Source: Fulvimarina sp.
GTDB taxonomy: Bacteria; Pseudomonadota; Alphaproteobacteria; Rhizobiales; Rhizobiaceae
Assembly: GCA_002700095.1 (NCBI GenBank)
Contig: PACL01000026.1
Location: 45,847 to 109,846 of the forward strand
DNA: 64,000 bases
Reading direction: 5' to 3'
A program made the position numbers and the translations under genes. Below are positions 1-8,437 of this stretch, piece after piece (the first letter of the stretch is position 1; every line of letters begins with the position of its first letter). The notes below the pieces were generated by a model. The model did not search any database. It worked only from the letters and a program-made list of their open reading frames with translations, and was not told the DNA's origin.

Positions 1-1
1 G

Positions 2-976
2 AGCATCGGCATCGCGATCGCCAGCGACGACGCGACGTCGGAGGAGATCCTGCGCAAGGCGGATGCGGCGCTCTACCGGATGAAGGAGGACGGCGGCGGC
101 GGCTACCGGTTCTACGTGCCGGCGATGGACGAGCACAAGGAGGAGCGCGCTTCCCTGATGGGCGAGCTGCGCGGCGGCCTCGATCGCGGCGAGTTCACGC
201 TGCACTACCAGCCTCTTGTATCGGCCGCCTGCAGCGAGCTCTGCGGCTTCGAGGCGCTGATGCGCTGGAACCACCCTGTCCATGGGCAGGTGCCGCCCTC
301 CAAGTTCATCGCGCTGGCCGAAGAGACCGGCGCGATCCTGGCGCTCGGCGAATGGGGCTTGCGGACTGCGTGCCGCTTCGCGACGACCTGGCAGGATCCG
401 ACCCTGACGATCGCCGTCAACGTCTCGACCGTCCAGATCCGGCACTCCGATCTGGTCGCGGTGGTCTCGAGGGCCCTTTCGGACTTCGGGCTGGAGCCAT
501 CGCGGCTTGAGCTGGAAATCACCGAGACGGCCTTCCTGGCGACGACAAACGAGGCCATGGCGGTGCTGGAAAACCTGCGCCGGCTTGGCGTGAGGCTGGC
601 CCTCGACGACTTCGGCGCCGGCTATTCCAGCCTCAGCTACCTGCGGAAGCTGCCGGTCGACAAGATCAAGATCGACCGCAGCTTCATCATCGACCTGCCC
701 GAGGTCGAGAGCGACGTCAGCATCGTCAAGACCATCGTCGAGCTCGGGCGGACCCTCGGCATGACGACCATCGCCGAGGGCGTCGAGACCCTGGCCCAGC
801 GAGACTGCCTGCGACAGATCGGCTGCCCCCAGCTGCAGGGCTACCTGTTCGGTGCGCCCGCCTCGGAGGAGGCCACCCTGCAGGTGATCGCCAGGAAGGC
901 CATGCGCTTCGAGCCCCGGATCGTCGGCGGCGACGGCACCCGGTCAGCCGGCCTTGCGCGCTCCGTCCCCGACTGA
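2..976 (+). CDS. GGDEF-EAL cyclic-di-GMP protein, 3' part only
   Basis: The gene enters from the left edge, so its start and most of the GGDEF domain are missing. The first ~35 residues (SIGIAIAS..., then ADAALYRMK) match the end of a GGDEF domain. The rest is a complete EAL phosphodiesterase domain. The catalytic and metal-binding motifs are visible: FEALMRW (the EAL), AVNVS, EITE, DDFGAGYSS, KIKID and AEGVET. The EAL part should therefore be able to hydrolyse cyclic di-GMP. Whether the GGDEF half is active cannot be judged because its signature motif lies outside the window. The 3' end overlaps the end of the convergent gene by 33 bases. Confidence 0.93.
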   Translation, partial: SIGIAIASDDATSEEILRKADAALYRMKEDGGGGYRFYVPAMDEHKEERASLMGELRGGLDRGEFTLHYQPLVSAACSELCGFEALMRWNHPVHGQVPPSKFIALAEETGAILALGEWGLRTACRFATTWQDPTLTIAVNVSTVQIRHSDLVAVVSRALSDFGLEPSRLELEITETAFLATTNEAMAVLENLRRLGVRLALDDFGAGYSSLSYLRKLPVDKIKIDRSFIIDLPEVESDVSIVKTIVELGRTLGMTTIAEGVETLAQRDCLRQIGCPQLQGYLFGAPASEEATLQVIARKAMRFEPRIVGGDGTRSAGLARSVPD

Positions 977-2827
977 AGCGGCCGCGTTCTCGTCCCGGTT
1001 GGACGGCCAGAAGGGCAGAAAGCCGCGGATGATGTCCACCGGGATGTCGAGCGGCTTGAAGCTCTCCCGGTCGACGAACATCAGATCCTGCTCGCCGCGG
1101 CCCAGGAGGCCGTGGCGTTCGCTGATGATCTCGTGGCCGAGTGTGACGAACTTGCGATTGTGGCTGGCGATCCGGATCCGGATCGTCGCGGGCTCGAATT
1201 CGGCGATCTCGCGGCGGAAGTCGTGCTGGAACGACTTGGTCAGGACATAGTAGCGGGTGGTCTCGAGATCGAATTTCGGCATGCAGGCGTTGAAGAACAA
1301 TTCGCGCGCCTTGCCCACCCAGCGAACGTAGTTGGCGAAATAGACGTTCCCGACCGAGTTGGTGTCGTCGTAGGTCGGTGTGATCTGCATCACGAACCAC
1401 TGGCCGTCGAAGCCGTGGGCGGGACCTGCGTCGTTGTTGGCGGCGGGCATGGGCGCGGCCGGGCGGGGGAGGGACTGCCGGTCCTGAGAGACAGAGGATG
1501 CGTCCGCCTCGGTGCGGATCGATTCCGGCTCCATGCGGGCGATGGTCGTGGTCCGGACCGACCCGATGTCCGCTCCAGCGCCGAGGATCGACCGGATGGG
1601 CTGGATCGCCCCGACGAGCGCGATGGCGGTCGACAGCGGCACCAGGAAGGCGATCTCCTCCCGGTATCCGATGAAGAAGGCGAGCGCCGCGACCACGCCC
1701 CAGAGATAGCAGGAGAGGGCGTCGAAGCGGGACGGCCGGGTGAGGCACTCGGCCAGAAGGCAGGCGGTTACGCCGACCAGAAGCGTCGCATAAGGCATCA
1801 TGTAGGCGGTCTGGGAGAGGCCGACGGCGCTCATCGTCCCGGCCGCACCGACTGCGAGCACCAGCACCCAGAGCGGCGACGCCGCGGCCGAGGTGGGAAC
1901 GAAGGCGAGCGCCGGGTGCAGGCTCTTGGCCAGGAGCGAGGAGAGGTACCACCGTGTGGCGCAGTAGAAGCTGTCGATGGTGGAGATGGCGGCAATGACG
2001 GCCCAGACGGCGAAGGCGACGAGGCCGGGGCCGAACCCGTCCGCCGCCAGTCGCGCCGCGACCGAACTCTGCGCGCCGATCGCGCCGTCGGCGCCGACGA
2101 GGATGTTGGCACCGGCCGCTCGCGCCAGCATCGCATTGGCGATCAGCAGGGCGAGGAAGATCGCCCCGCCGCCGACATAGGCGATCGCCGGCGAGGAGCC
2201 GCTGCGGCGGATCTCGACCGCCCTCTGCCACTGCTGCAGGTCGCCCCAGGGCCCGAGGGCAAAGCCGACGAGGGTCGGAAGCAGGAAGCTCCAGACGGAC
2301 AGGGTGTCCGGCGTCTCGACGGGGGTCGGCGCGACGCTTCCGGCCGGCATGGCCGCGAGGGCGACCACGATCGCCGCGAGCGCCAGCGCCAGATAGCCGA
2401 TATGCAGGAAGCGCAGCCGGCGCAGCGTGTTCGCATGGCCGACGGCACAGGCCAGCACCACGACGAGAGCCGTCAGGGCCGGTCCCGTGGCAGGGGACGC
2501 ATCCGGAAGCAGCACCGGCCAGAGATATGATCCGAGCGAGAACAGCGTGATCGCGATGGCGCCGATCTGGCAGAGCAAAAACAGCGAGACGAAGCGCGGG
2601 CCGATTCTGGCGAACAGGGTTTCCGGATCGCGCCGGCTGGAATCGAGAATGCAGCCGAACAGCGCCAGCCCGCAGGCATTGGCCAGGGCGAAGACCCAGA
2701 AGCCGGTCCAGCCTTGAATCCAGACGATGTGCATGGAGTAGAAGAAACCGAGCCCCCACATCCACGACAGGGAAATGGTCGGCGCCCAGCTCAGCGAGCG
2801 AAGCGCCCGAGATCGTGTCATGGTCAT
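944..2827 (-). CDS. Fusion of a transporter-like membrane domain and a hotdog (4HBT-type) thioesterase domain
   Basis: The product is 627 residues. Residues ~10-420 contain about 12 hydrophobic segments with the feel of a LeuT-fold/sodium-solute-symporter protein: a first helix pair near SLSWMWGLGFF, a polar DLQQWQRA stretch, and STIDSFYCA near the expected eighth helix. After a ~50-residue Pro/Ala-rich linker, residues ~475-605 form a hotdog thioesterase domain. The motif YFANYVRWVGKARE resembles acyl-CoA thioesterases and the CalE7/DynE7 type that release polyketide chains. Fusion of these two domains in one reading frame is uncommon. The reading frame is open throughout, with no sign of two genes joined by error. 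The transported substrate and the acyl substrate are unknown. The domain calls are from motif recognition; the combined function is not known. Confidence 0.82.
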   Translation of the reverse strand: MTMTRSRALRSLSWAPTISLSWMWGLGFFYSMHIVWIQGWTGFWVFALANACGLALFGCILDSSRRDPETLFARIGPRFVSLFLLCQIGAIAITLFSLGSYLWPVLLPDASPATGPALTALVVVLACAVGHANTLRRLRFLHIGYLALALAAIVVALAAMPAGSVAPTPVETPDTLSVWSFLLPTLVGFALGPWGDLQQWQRAVEIRRSGSSPAIAYVGGGAIFLALLIANAMLARAAGANILVGADGAIGAQSSVAARLAADGFGPGLVAFAVWAVIAAISTIDSFYCATRWYLSSLLAKSLHPALAFVPTSAAASPLWVLVLAVGAAGTMSAVGLSQTAYMMPYATLLVGVTACLLAECLTRPSRFDALSCYLWGVVAALAFFIGYREEIAFLVPLSTAIALVGAIQPIRSILGAGADIGSVRTTTIARMEPESIRTEADASSVSQDRQSLPRPAAPMPAANNDAGPAHGFDGQWFVMQITPTYDDTNSVGNVYFANYVRWVGKARELFFNACMPKFDLETTRYYVLTKSFQHDFRREIAEFEPATIRIRIASHNRKFVTLGHEIISERHGLLGRGEQDLMFVDRESFKPLDIPVDIIRGFLPFWPSNRDENAAASVGDGARKAG

Positions 2828-2860
2828 GCCCGCCCCCAGATTGCCTGCGAATCAACGAGC

Positions 2861-2887
2861 CGACTATATATAAAATCTTAACTATAA
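2861..2887 (-). promoter_or_regulatory. AT-rich candidate promoter of the fusion gene
   Basis: This is the only AT-rich patch in the 173 bases between the aminotransferase and the fusion gene. On the minus strand it contains two overlapping -10-like hexamers of the form TATAGT, 35-60 bases before the start codon. No good -35 match is visible. Confidence 0.35.
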
Positions 2888-2930
2888 GCGCCCCAATCGT
2901 TTCCGCGGGGCGGCTCTGGGGCGACGGCGC

Positions 2931-2958
2931 GCCCGACGCCCGACGCCCGACGCCCGAC
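2931..2958. repeat. Four tandem copies of GCCCGAC
   Basis: Four perfect copies of the heptamer GCCCGAC lie end to end in the intergenic stretch downstream of the aminotransferase gene. A heptamer array in noncoding DNA can change copy number by slippage. No function is evident. Confidence 0.85.
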
Positions 2959-3000
2959 CGGGAACCGGTTGTTCCGTCTCCCGTTCCGGAGGCCCCTTGC

Positions 3001-4191
3001 TCAGACGGCGGCCAGAAGGCGGTCGCAGGCCTCTGCGACGACGGCCGGATCGCGGGCGACGCACATGCGCACGCAGTTGATCGTGCTGTCGCCGAACATG
3101 CCGCCGGGTGCCAGCCCGACGCGGGCCGTCGAGACCAGATCGAGGCAGGCCTTGCGCGCGTCGACCCCGTCTGGCGTGAGCGGGAAGAAGGCGTACATGC
3201 CGCCCTGCGGCATCTCCGGCAGGCGGATCGCGTTCGACCGGCGGAGCCGTTCATACACCGTCTCGAGCCCGGCAAAGCAGCGATCGCGCATCGCCAGGGC
3301 GGCTTCCTCGCCGCTTCGCAGAGCTTCCAGGGCGCCGGCCTGGACGAAGGGAGCCGTGCCGCTGTTCACATACTGGGTCACCGCCCGGACGGCCGGGGCG
3401 ATGGAGGCGGGATGGTTCAGCCAGCCGACGCGCCAGCCGGTCATCGCCCAGGCCTTGGAGAACCCGTTGATGCAGAGCGCCAGATCCTCGTCCTCGGCGT
3501 GCTGCAGCAGCGACGGTGCCGCCCGGCCCGTGCGGCTGAGGCGGCTGTACATTTCGTCGCTGACGATCCAGATGCCGGTGCGCCGGGAGAACTCGACGAG
3601 GGCCTGCAGTTCCTCGGGGCTGGCGCACCAGCCGCAGGGGTTCGACGGGGTGGAGAAGACGATCGCCCGGGTGCGCGCGTCGCAGGCGTCGAACAGCCGG
3701 TCGAGATCGAGCGTCCAGCGCCCGTCGACGAGGTCGAGGGCGACCGGGCGGGCCTGCGCGCCGGCCAGATGGATCGAATGGCGGATGTTCGGCCATTGCG
3801 GTTCCACATAGACCGCGTTGGTGCCCGGCTCGAGCATCAGCGACAAAGCGAGATGGACGGCCTGCATTCCGCCAGGCGTGACGGTCGACCGGTCGAGGCC
3901 GAGCGTCAGACCGTGGAGTTCCGACTGGTAGGCCGCGAGTTCGGCGGCGAGCGCCGGATGGCCGGCCATCTGCGGCACGTAGAACGTCTCCCCGCGCGCA
4001 AGGCTCTCGGTCGCGGCGCGGCGGACCGGCTCCGGTGTCACGACGTCGCTCTCGCCGTACCACAGGCGGATGACGTCCTCGACCGTGCCTGCCTTCTCGG
4101 CCAGGAGGGCGATGTTGTCGGTCTCCACGTCCGCGATCGTGCCTCGCACATGCGCGAGCGCGGTGTCCGGGGCTATGGCCAGTCGTTTCAT
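3001..4191 (-). CDS. PLP-dependent aminotransferase, class I/II fold
   Basis: The product is 396 residues, the usual length for fold-type I aminotransferases. Visible motifs include STPSNPCGW (the NPxG substrate-loop motif), VSDEMYSRL (Asp for the PLP pyridine nitrogen), and GFSKAWAMTGWRVGW, whose Lys forms the Schiff base. The start at 4191 was chosen because it sits 1 base after the stop of the preceding M20 gene, and the first residues MKRLAIAPD look natural. It is the last gene of an eight-gene operon with a peptide-type ABC importer and two M20 hydrolases. This suggests it deaminates an amino acid released inside the cell. The actual amino acid cannot be told from sequence. Confidence 0.92.
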   Translation of the reverse strand: MKRLAIAPDTALAHVRGTIADVETDNIALLAEKAGTVEDVIRLWYGESDVVTPEPVRRAATESLARGETFYVPQMAGHPALAAELAAYQSELHGLTLGLDRSTVTPGGMQAVHLALSLMLEPGTNAVYVEPQWPNIRHSIHLAGAQARPVALDLVDGRWTLDLDRLFDACDARTRAIVFSTPSNPCGWCASPEELQALVEFSRRTGIWIVSDEMYSRLSRTGRAAPSLLQHAEDEDLALCINGFSKAWAMTGWRVGWLNHPASIAPAVRAVTQYVNSGTAPFVQAGALEALRSGEEAALAMRDRCFAGLETVYERLRRSNAIRLPEMPQGGMYAFFPLTPDGVDARKACLDLVSTARVGLAPGGMFGDSTINCVRMCVARDPAVVAEACDRLLAAV

Positions 4192-4192
4192 G

Positions 4193-5608
4193 TTACGCGT
4201 TCCGGTTAGCATGGGTGGATGAGCTGTCAGGATCCGGGCCAGCCGAGCCAAGGTCGAAATACAGGCCGGCCATCAGGCCGAGCGCCTCGTGCGCGAGACT
4301 GATCGGGAGGTGCTCGTCAGGGGCGTGCTGCAGGCAGCCGGGGTAGGAATGCGGCACCCAGATCGTCGGCAGACCGAGATCCCGGGCAAAGATGTCGTTG
4401 GGCAGCGATCCCCCGAGATTGGGCAGGATGGCCGGCGGCGCCTCGGCGGTTCGCTCCAGGGAACGGGCGATCCGCCGGGCCCACGGATGGTCCGGATCGA
4501 GGCGTGTCGCCAGGAAGACCGCGTCGTGGGGCTCATGCACGACGACGCGGTCGAAGCCGGCGTCCGTGAGCGTCCTGCGCACCGCCGGCACGACGGCATC
4601 GACGTCGACGCCGACGGGAAAGCGCAGCTGCAGCCGCGCTCTGGCGCGCGGCGGGATGGCGTAGAGCGGCTGGGCGAGGTTGCCGCACTCCATCTCCATC
4701 ACCTCGAAGCTCGACCAGCCGAAGACTTTCTCCTCTGTCGTCAGGCCGGGCTCTCCCCACCATGGCTCGATCTCCGGATCGCCGGCGACGGGGGCGATCG
4801 CCAGCCGCGAAAGCGCCGCGCGGACGTTTGCGGGGATCGCGCCCGGCGTCAGCTCCGGAATGGCGATCTGGCCGGTCCGTCCGATGAGCGCGGTGATGGC
4901 ATGGGCGAGTTCGACGCCCGGATTGCTGAGGATGCCGCCCCAGTTGCCCGAGTGCTGGAACTGGTCGCGCGCGACGATCTCGATGTAGAACGAGACGCCG
5001 CCGCGCGCGCCGAGAAAGAGGGTGGGGCGGTCGAGCGCGAGCCGTGGCCCGTCGGAGGCGATCAGCACGTCGGCGGCCAGGGCCTCGGCATGCTCGGCAC
5101 AGATTTCCCGCAGGCCGAGCGAGCCGGATTCCTCACCCATCTCGATCAGGTATTTGAGGTTGAAGCCGAGCCGGCCGCGTTCGGCGAGGACGGCTTCCAG
5201 AGCTGCGAGGTTGACGCTGTGCTGGCCCTTGTTGTCGGCCGTGCCGCGGCCGTACCAACGGCCGTCGCGCTCGGTGAGGGTGAAGGGGGCGAGCCCGGCG
5301 CTCCAACCGTCGAGGCCGGCTACGACGTCGCCATGGCCGTATTGCAGGACGGTTTCGAACGCCTCGCTCTCGATCCGCTCGGCAAGCAGGCAGGGGCCGG
5401 GGGCGAGCGGATGCTCGAGGAGCCGCGTCGTGAAGCCGAGCCGCGAAAAGAGCGGGATCATCTCCTCGTCGAGATAGCGGCCGAGTTCTGGCCGCAGCTC
5501 CGCCACGCGGCTGGCGCTGGGGATGGCGACGCGGCGGGCCAGTGCTGCGGCGAAACTTCCGTCCGCGATGCCGCTCTGCGCCCGGGCGATGGTGCTTTCC
5601 CGGCTCAC
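4193..5608 (-). CDS. M20-family metallopeptidase/amidohydrolase
   Basis: The product is 471 residues. Its metal-binding motifs are all present: YGHGDVV (His, Asp), GTADNKGQ (bridging Asp), EMGEESGS (catalytic Glu and zinc Glu), an Asp in ASDGPR, and a late His in LQHAPDEH. A dimerisation domain lies between residues ~210 and 340. The GTG start at 5608 overlaps the stop of the upstream ABC ATPase in the pattern GTGA, so translation is probably coupled. The family includes dipeptidases, carboxypeptidases and N-acyl-amino-acid hydrolases. With the importer genes, the likely role is to cleave an imported peptide or acylated amino acid in the cytoplasm. Confidence 0.9.
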   Translation of the reverse strand: MSRESTIARAQSGIADGSFAAALARRVAIPSASRVAELRPELGRYLDEEMIPLFSRLGFTTRLLEHPLAPGPCLLAERIESEAFETVLQYGHGDVVAGLDGWSAGLAPFTLTERDGRWYGRGTADNKGQHSVNLAALEAVLAERGRLGFNLKYLIEMGEESGSLGLREICAEHAEALAADVLIASDGPRLALDRPTLFLGARGGVSFYIEIVARDQFQHSGNWGGILSNPGVELAHAITALIGRTGQIAIPELTPGAIPANVRAALSRLAIAPVAGDPEIEPWWGEPGLTTEEKVFGWSSFEVMEMECGNLAQPLYAIPPRARARLQLRFPVGVDVDAVVPAVRRTLTDAGFDRVVVHEPHDAVFLATRLDPDHPWARRIARSLERTAEAPPAILPNLGGSLPNDIFARDLGLPTIWVPHSYPGCLQHAPDEHLPISLAHEALGLMAGLYFDLGSAGPDPDSSSTHANRNA

Positions 5609-6567
5609 GCCACCAGCTCCCGGCCGGTCAGGTCGAGATCGTAGTGGCAGCGCACCTCGCCGGGCCCGATCTTGCGCAGCTTCGGGCGCTCGCTGGCGCA
5701 GCGATCGGTCGCGAAGAGGCAGCGGGTCCTGAAGACGCAGCCGGAAGGCGGGTCGGAGGGATCGGGCAACTCGCCAGGGATCGGATGCAGGCTGCGGTCC
5801 TCGGCGTCGAGATCGGGCGCGGCGTCGATCAGGAGGCGCGTATAGGGATGGCGCGGATGTTCGAAGATCGCGCTGGTCGGGGCGAGTTCGACGAGCTCGC
5901 CGAGATAGACGACGCCGATCCGGTCGGCCATCAGGCGCACGACCGGCAGGTTGTGGGTGATGAACAGGCTGGTCAGGTTGAGCCGGGCTTGCAGGTCGCG
6001 CAACAGGTCGAGGATCTGCGCCTGCACCGAGACGTCGAGCGCGCTGGTCGGCTCGTCGAGGATCAGGAAGTCCGGCTCGCCTGCCAGCGCCCGGGCGATC
6101 GAGATCCGCTGGCGCTGGCCGCCCGAAAAGGCCTGCGGAAATTTCGCGCCGTCCGCCTCCGACAGGCCAACCTGCGTCAGCAGCTCCGCCACCCGCGCGC
6201 TCACCTCTTGCTTCGGGCGCAGACCGTGGGTGCGGATCGGCTCGGCGACGATGTCGTGGACGCGCCAGCGCGGGTTGAGCGAGGAGAACGGGTCCTGGAA
6301 GATCATCTGCTGGCGCAGGCGGCCCGGATGGCCGATCTCGCCGCCGGTCGGCGCCATCAGACCGGCGGCGATGCGCGCGATGGTGGACTTGCCGCAACCG
6401 GATTCGCCGACGAGCCCCATGACCTCGCCCTTGCGGATCGAAAAGCTCACCTCTCGCACCGCCTGCAGGCTCTTCGCCTTGCGGCCGAACAGCCTGTCGA
6501 GCATCGACACCCGGCCGTCATAGGCCTTCGAGACCTCGTTCAGGATCAGGACGTCACCGGCGCTCAT
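5605..6567 (-). CDS. Oligopeptide/dipeptide-type ABC transporter ATP-binding protein, DppF-like
   Basis: The product is 320 residues with one ABC domain. Walker A is GESGCGKST, the signature is FSGGQRQR, and Walker B is [12 protein letters not shown]. The C-terminal extension after ~residue 250 (PIPGELPDP..., CVFRTRC) matches the oligopeptide-importer ATPase C-terminal domain with its Cys cluster. The start overlaps the previous stop as ATGA. It should pair with the next gene as a heterodimeric motor for the two permeases. Confidence 0.95.
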   Translation of the reverse strand: MSAGDVLILNEVSKAYDGRVSMLDRLFGRKAKSLQAVREVSFSIRKGEVMGLVGESGCGKSTIARIAAGLMAPTGGEIGHPGRLRQQMIFQDPFSSLNPRWRVHDIVAEPIRTHGLRPKQEVSARVAELLTQVGLSEADGAKFPQAFSGGQRQRISIARALAGEPDFLILDEPTSALDVSVQAQILDLLRDLQARLNLTSLFITHNLPVVRLMADRIGVVYLGELVELAPTSAIFEHPRHPYTRLLIDAAPDLDAEDRSLHPIPGELPDPSDPPSGCVFRTRCLFATDRCASERPKLRKIGPGEVRCHYDLDLTGRELVA

Positions 6568-7547
6568 CAGGCGACCTCCTGCCGCAGCGGAAAATGACAG
6601 GCGGCGGCGTGTCCGCCGGCATCGGCCAAAGGCGGCGTCACCTGGCGGCAGAGGTCACGGGACCTGTTGCAGCGCGGGTGGAAGGCGCAGCCGGGCGGCG
6701 TCGCGCCGAGACCCGGCATGGAGCCGGGGATCGCCTTGACGCGCATCACGCCGGCGGCGTCCAGGGCCGGCGTCGCCTGCATCAGCCCCGCGGTGTAGGG
6801 ATGCAGCGGCCGTGCGATCAGCATTTCGGTCCTCGCCGTCTCGATCAGTCGCCCGGCGTAGAAGACCGCCACCCGGTCCGCCATCTTGGCGATGACGCCG
6901 AGGTCGTGGGTGATCAGCATCATCGCCGTGCCGGTTTCCTCGTGGAGGTCGCGCAGGAGCTGCAGCATGTGGGCCTGGACCGAGACGTCGAGCGCCGTCG
7001 TCGGCTCGTCGGCGATCACCAGGTCGGGCTCGGCGCAGAGGGCGAGCGCGATGACGACGCGCTGGCGCTGGCCACCGGACAATTCGTGCGGCGCTGCGGC
7101 GAAGACCCGAGCCGGATTGGGCAGGCCCGTGCGAGTCAGCCACGCGATCGCTCGCTCGCGCGCTTCGTTGCGGCTCAGGGGCAGGTGGCGTCGCATCGTG
7201 TCGGTCAGCTGCCGGCCGATGGTGAGGACCGGGTTGAGCGAGGTCATCGGGTCCTGGAAGACGAAGCCGATCCGTTTGCCGCGCACCCGGCGCATCTGCC
7301 GGGGGGTGAGGAGGTCGAGGCGCTCGCCGCCAAGGGTGATCGTGCCGCCGGAGCGCCGCAGCGGCGGCACCAGGAGGTCGATGATGGCTACGCCGGCCAT
7401 GGATTTGCCGGCGCCGCTCTCGCCGACGACGCCGAGCACCTCGCCGGGGGCGATGTCAAACGAGACCTTGTCGAGCACCGGCAGTTCGTCGCCGCCGCGG
7501 GCGAGCGTGACGCTCAGATCGCGGACCTCGAGCAGTGGAGCCGTCAC
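6567..7547 (-). CDS. Oligopeptide/dipeptide-type ABC transporter ATP-binding protein, DppD-like
   Basis: The product is 326 residues if started at the GTG at 7547, which overlaps the permease stop (GTGA) and gives the expected VTAPLLEVRDLSV amino terminus. Walker A is GESGAGKS, the signature LSGGQRQR, and Walker B LVIADEPTTALD. The C-terminal oligopeptide-type domain with CAFHPRC is present. It is the partner of the DppF-like ATPase encoded next. Confidence 0.95.
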   Translation of the reverse strand: MTAPLLEVRDLSVTLARGGDELPVLDKVSFDIAPGEVLGVVGESGAGKSMAGVAIIDLLVPPLRRSGGTITLGGERLDLLTPRQMRRVRGKRIGFVFQDPMTSLNPVLTIGRQLTDTMRRHLPLSRNEARERAIAWLTRTGLPNPARVFAAAPHELSGGQRQRVVIALALCAEPDLVIADEPTTALDVSVQAHMLQLLRDLHEETGTAMMLITHDLGVIAKMADRVAVFYAGRLIETARTEMLIARPLHPYTAGLMQATPALDAAGVMRVKAIPGSMPGLGATPPGCAFHPRCNRSRDLCRQVTPPLADAGGHAAACHFPLRQEVA

Positions 7548-8437
7548 GAGCGCCCCCTGATCTTCGGATTGAAGTGGTCGCGCAGGTGATCGCCCAGAAC
7601 GTTGACGGCGACGACCAGCACGACCAGCACCAGGCACGGCCAGAGCGAGATCCACCATTCGCCCGACTGCAGATAGGCGTTGCCGTTGCGGATCAGCGAG
7701 CCGAGGGAAGGGTAGGTCGCCGGGATGCCGATGCCGAGGAAGCTCAGCGTCGCCTCGGTGATGATGGCGATGCCGAGATTGATCGTCGCGATGACGAGAA
7801 CCGGCGCCATCACGTTCGGCAGGATGTGCTTGACGAGGATCGCCGTGTTGGAGCGGCCCGTCACCCGCGCCGCCGCGACATATTCCTGGTTGCGCTCGAT
7901 CATGACGCTGGAGCGGATCGTGCGGGCATACTGGACCCAGAAGGCGATGCCGATGGAGACGATGACGATGGCGATGGCCATCTCGTTCGATCGGCCGCGT
8001 CCGAGAACCGCCGTCGCGATGGCGTCGATGACCATGGCGAGAAGCAGGGCGGGGTAGGCGAGCTGGACGTCGGCGAGGCGCATGATCAGCGCGTCCGTGC
8101 GCCCGCCGACAAAGCCGGAGATGAGGCCGAGGGCTCCGCCGAGTACCAGGCCGATCACCACGGAGATGACGCCGACCATGATGGAGGTCCGCAATCCGTA
8201 GGCCATGGCGGTGAGAAGGTTGCGGCCCTGATCGTCCGCCCCGAGCGGCATGGCGGTCTGGCCGCCATCCATCCACAGCGGCGGGGTGAAGGCGTCGAGG
8301 ATCGACATGCCGGCCATCGAGAACGGATCGGCGGTGAACAGCGGCACCGTGAAGGCGTAGAGGACGAGCAGCAGGATGAACGCCGTCGCGGCGATCGGTC
8401 CGGGTTGGCCGCGCAGGGCCTCGAGGAAACTCTTCAT
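7544..8437 (-). CDS. Peptide-type ABC transporter permease, DppC-like
   Basis: The product is 297 residues with six hydrophobic segments. The coupling (EAA) loop is seen around EYVAAARVTGRSNTAILVKHILPN, cut here to its pattern EYVAAARVTG with the following Pro-Asn. Length and helix pattern fit DppC/OppC. The ATG at 8437 overlaps the end of the DppB-like gene. It forms the inner-membrane channel with that protein. Confidence 0.94.
   Translation of the reverse strand: MKSFLEALRGQPGPIAATAFILLLVLYAFTVPLFTADPFSMAGMSILDAFTPPLWMDGGQTAMPLGADDQGRNLLTAMAYGLRTSIMVGVISVVIGLVLGGALGLISGFVGGRTDALIMRLADVQLAYPALLLAMVIDAIATAVLGRGRSNEMAIAIVIVSIGIAFWVQYARTIRSSVMIERNQEYVAAARVTGRSNTAILVKHILPNVMAPVLVIATINLGIAIITEATLSFLGIGIPATYPSLGSLIRNGNAYLQSGEWWISLWPCLVLVVLVVAVNVLGDHLRDHFNPKIRGRS

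Noticed and set aside
1112..2530. Long plus-strand open frame of 472 codons opposite the transporter-thioesterase gene
   Set aside because: Its product is Arg/Gly/Asp-rich without family motifs. It is the antisense shadow of a clear gene in high-GC DNA. The same applies to 726-3275 minus, 10694-12253 plus, 19091-21223 plus, 28066-30456 minus, 47905-49200 minus and 58715-61420 minus.
4193..6397. 734-codon frame with an extra N-terminal 260 residues on the M20 gene
   Set aside because: The extra part is the shadow of the ABC ATPase. The M20 gene starts at the GTG at 5608, overlapping the ATPase stop.
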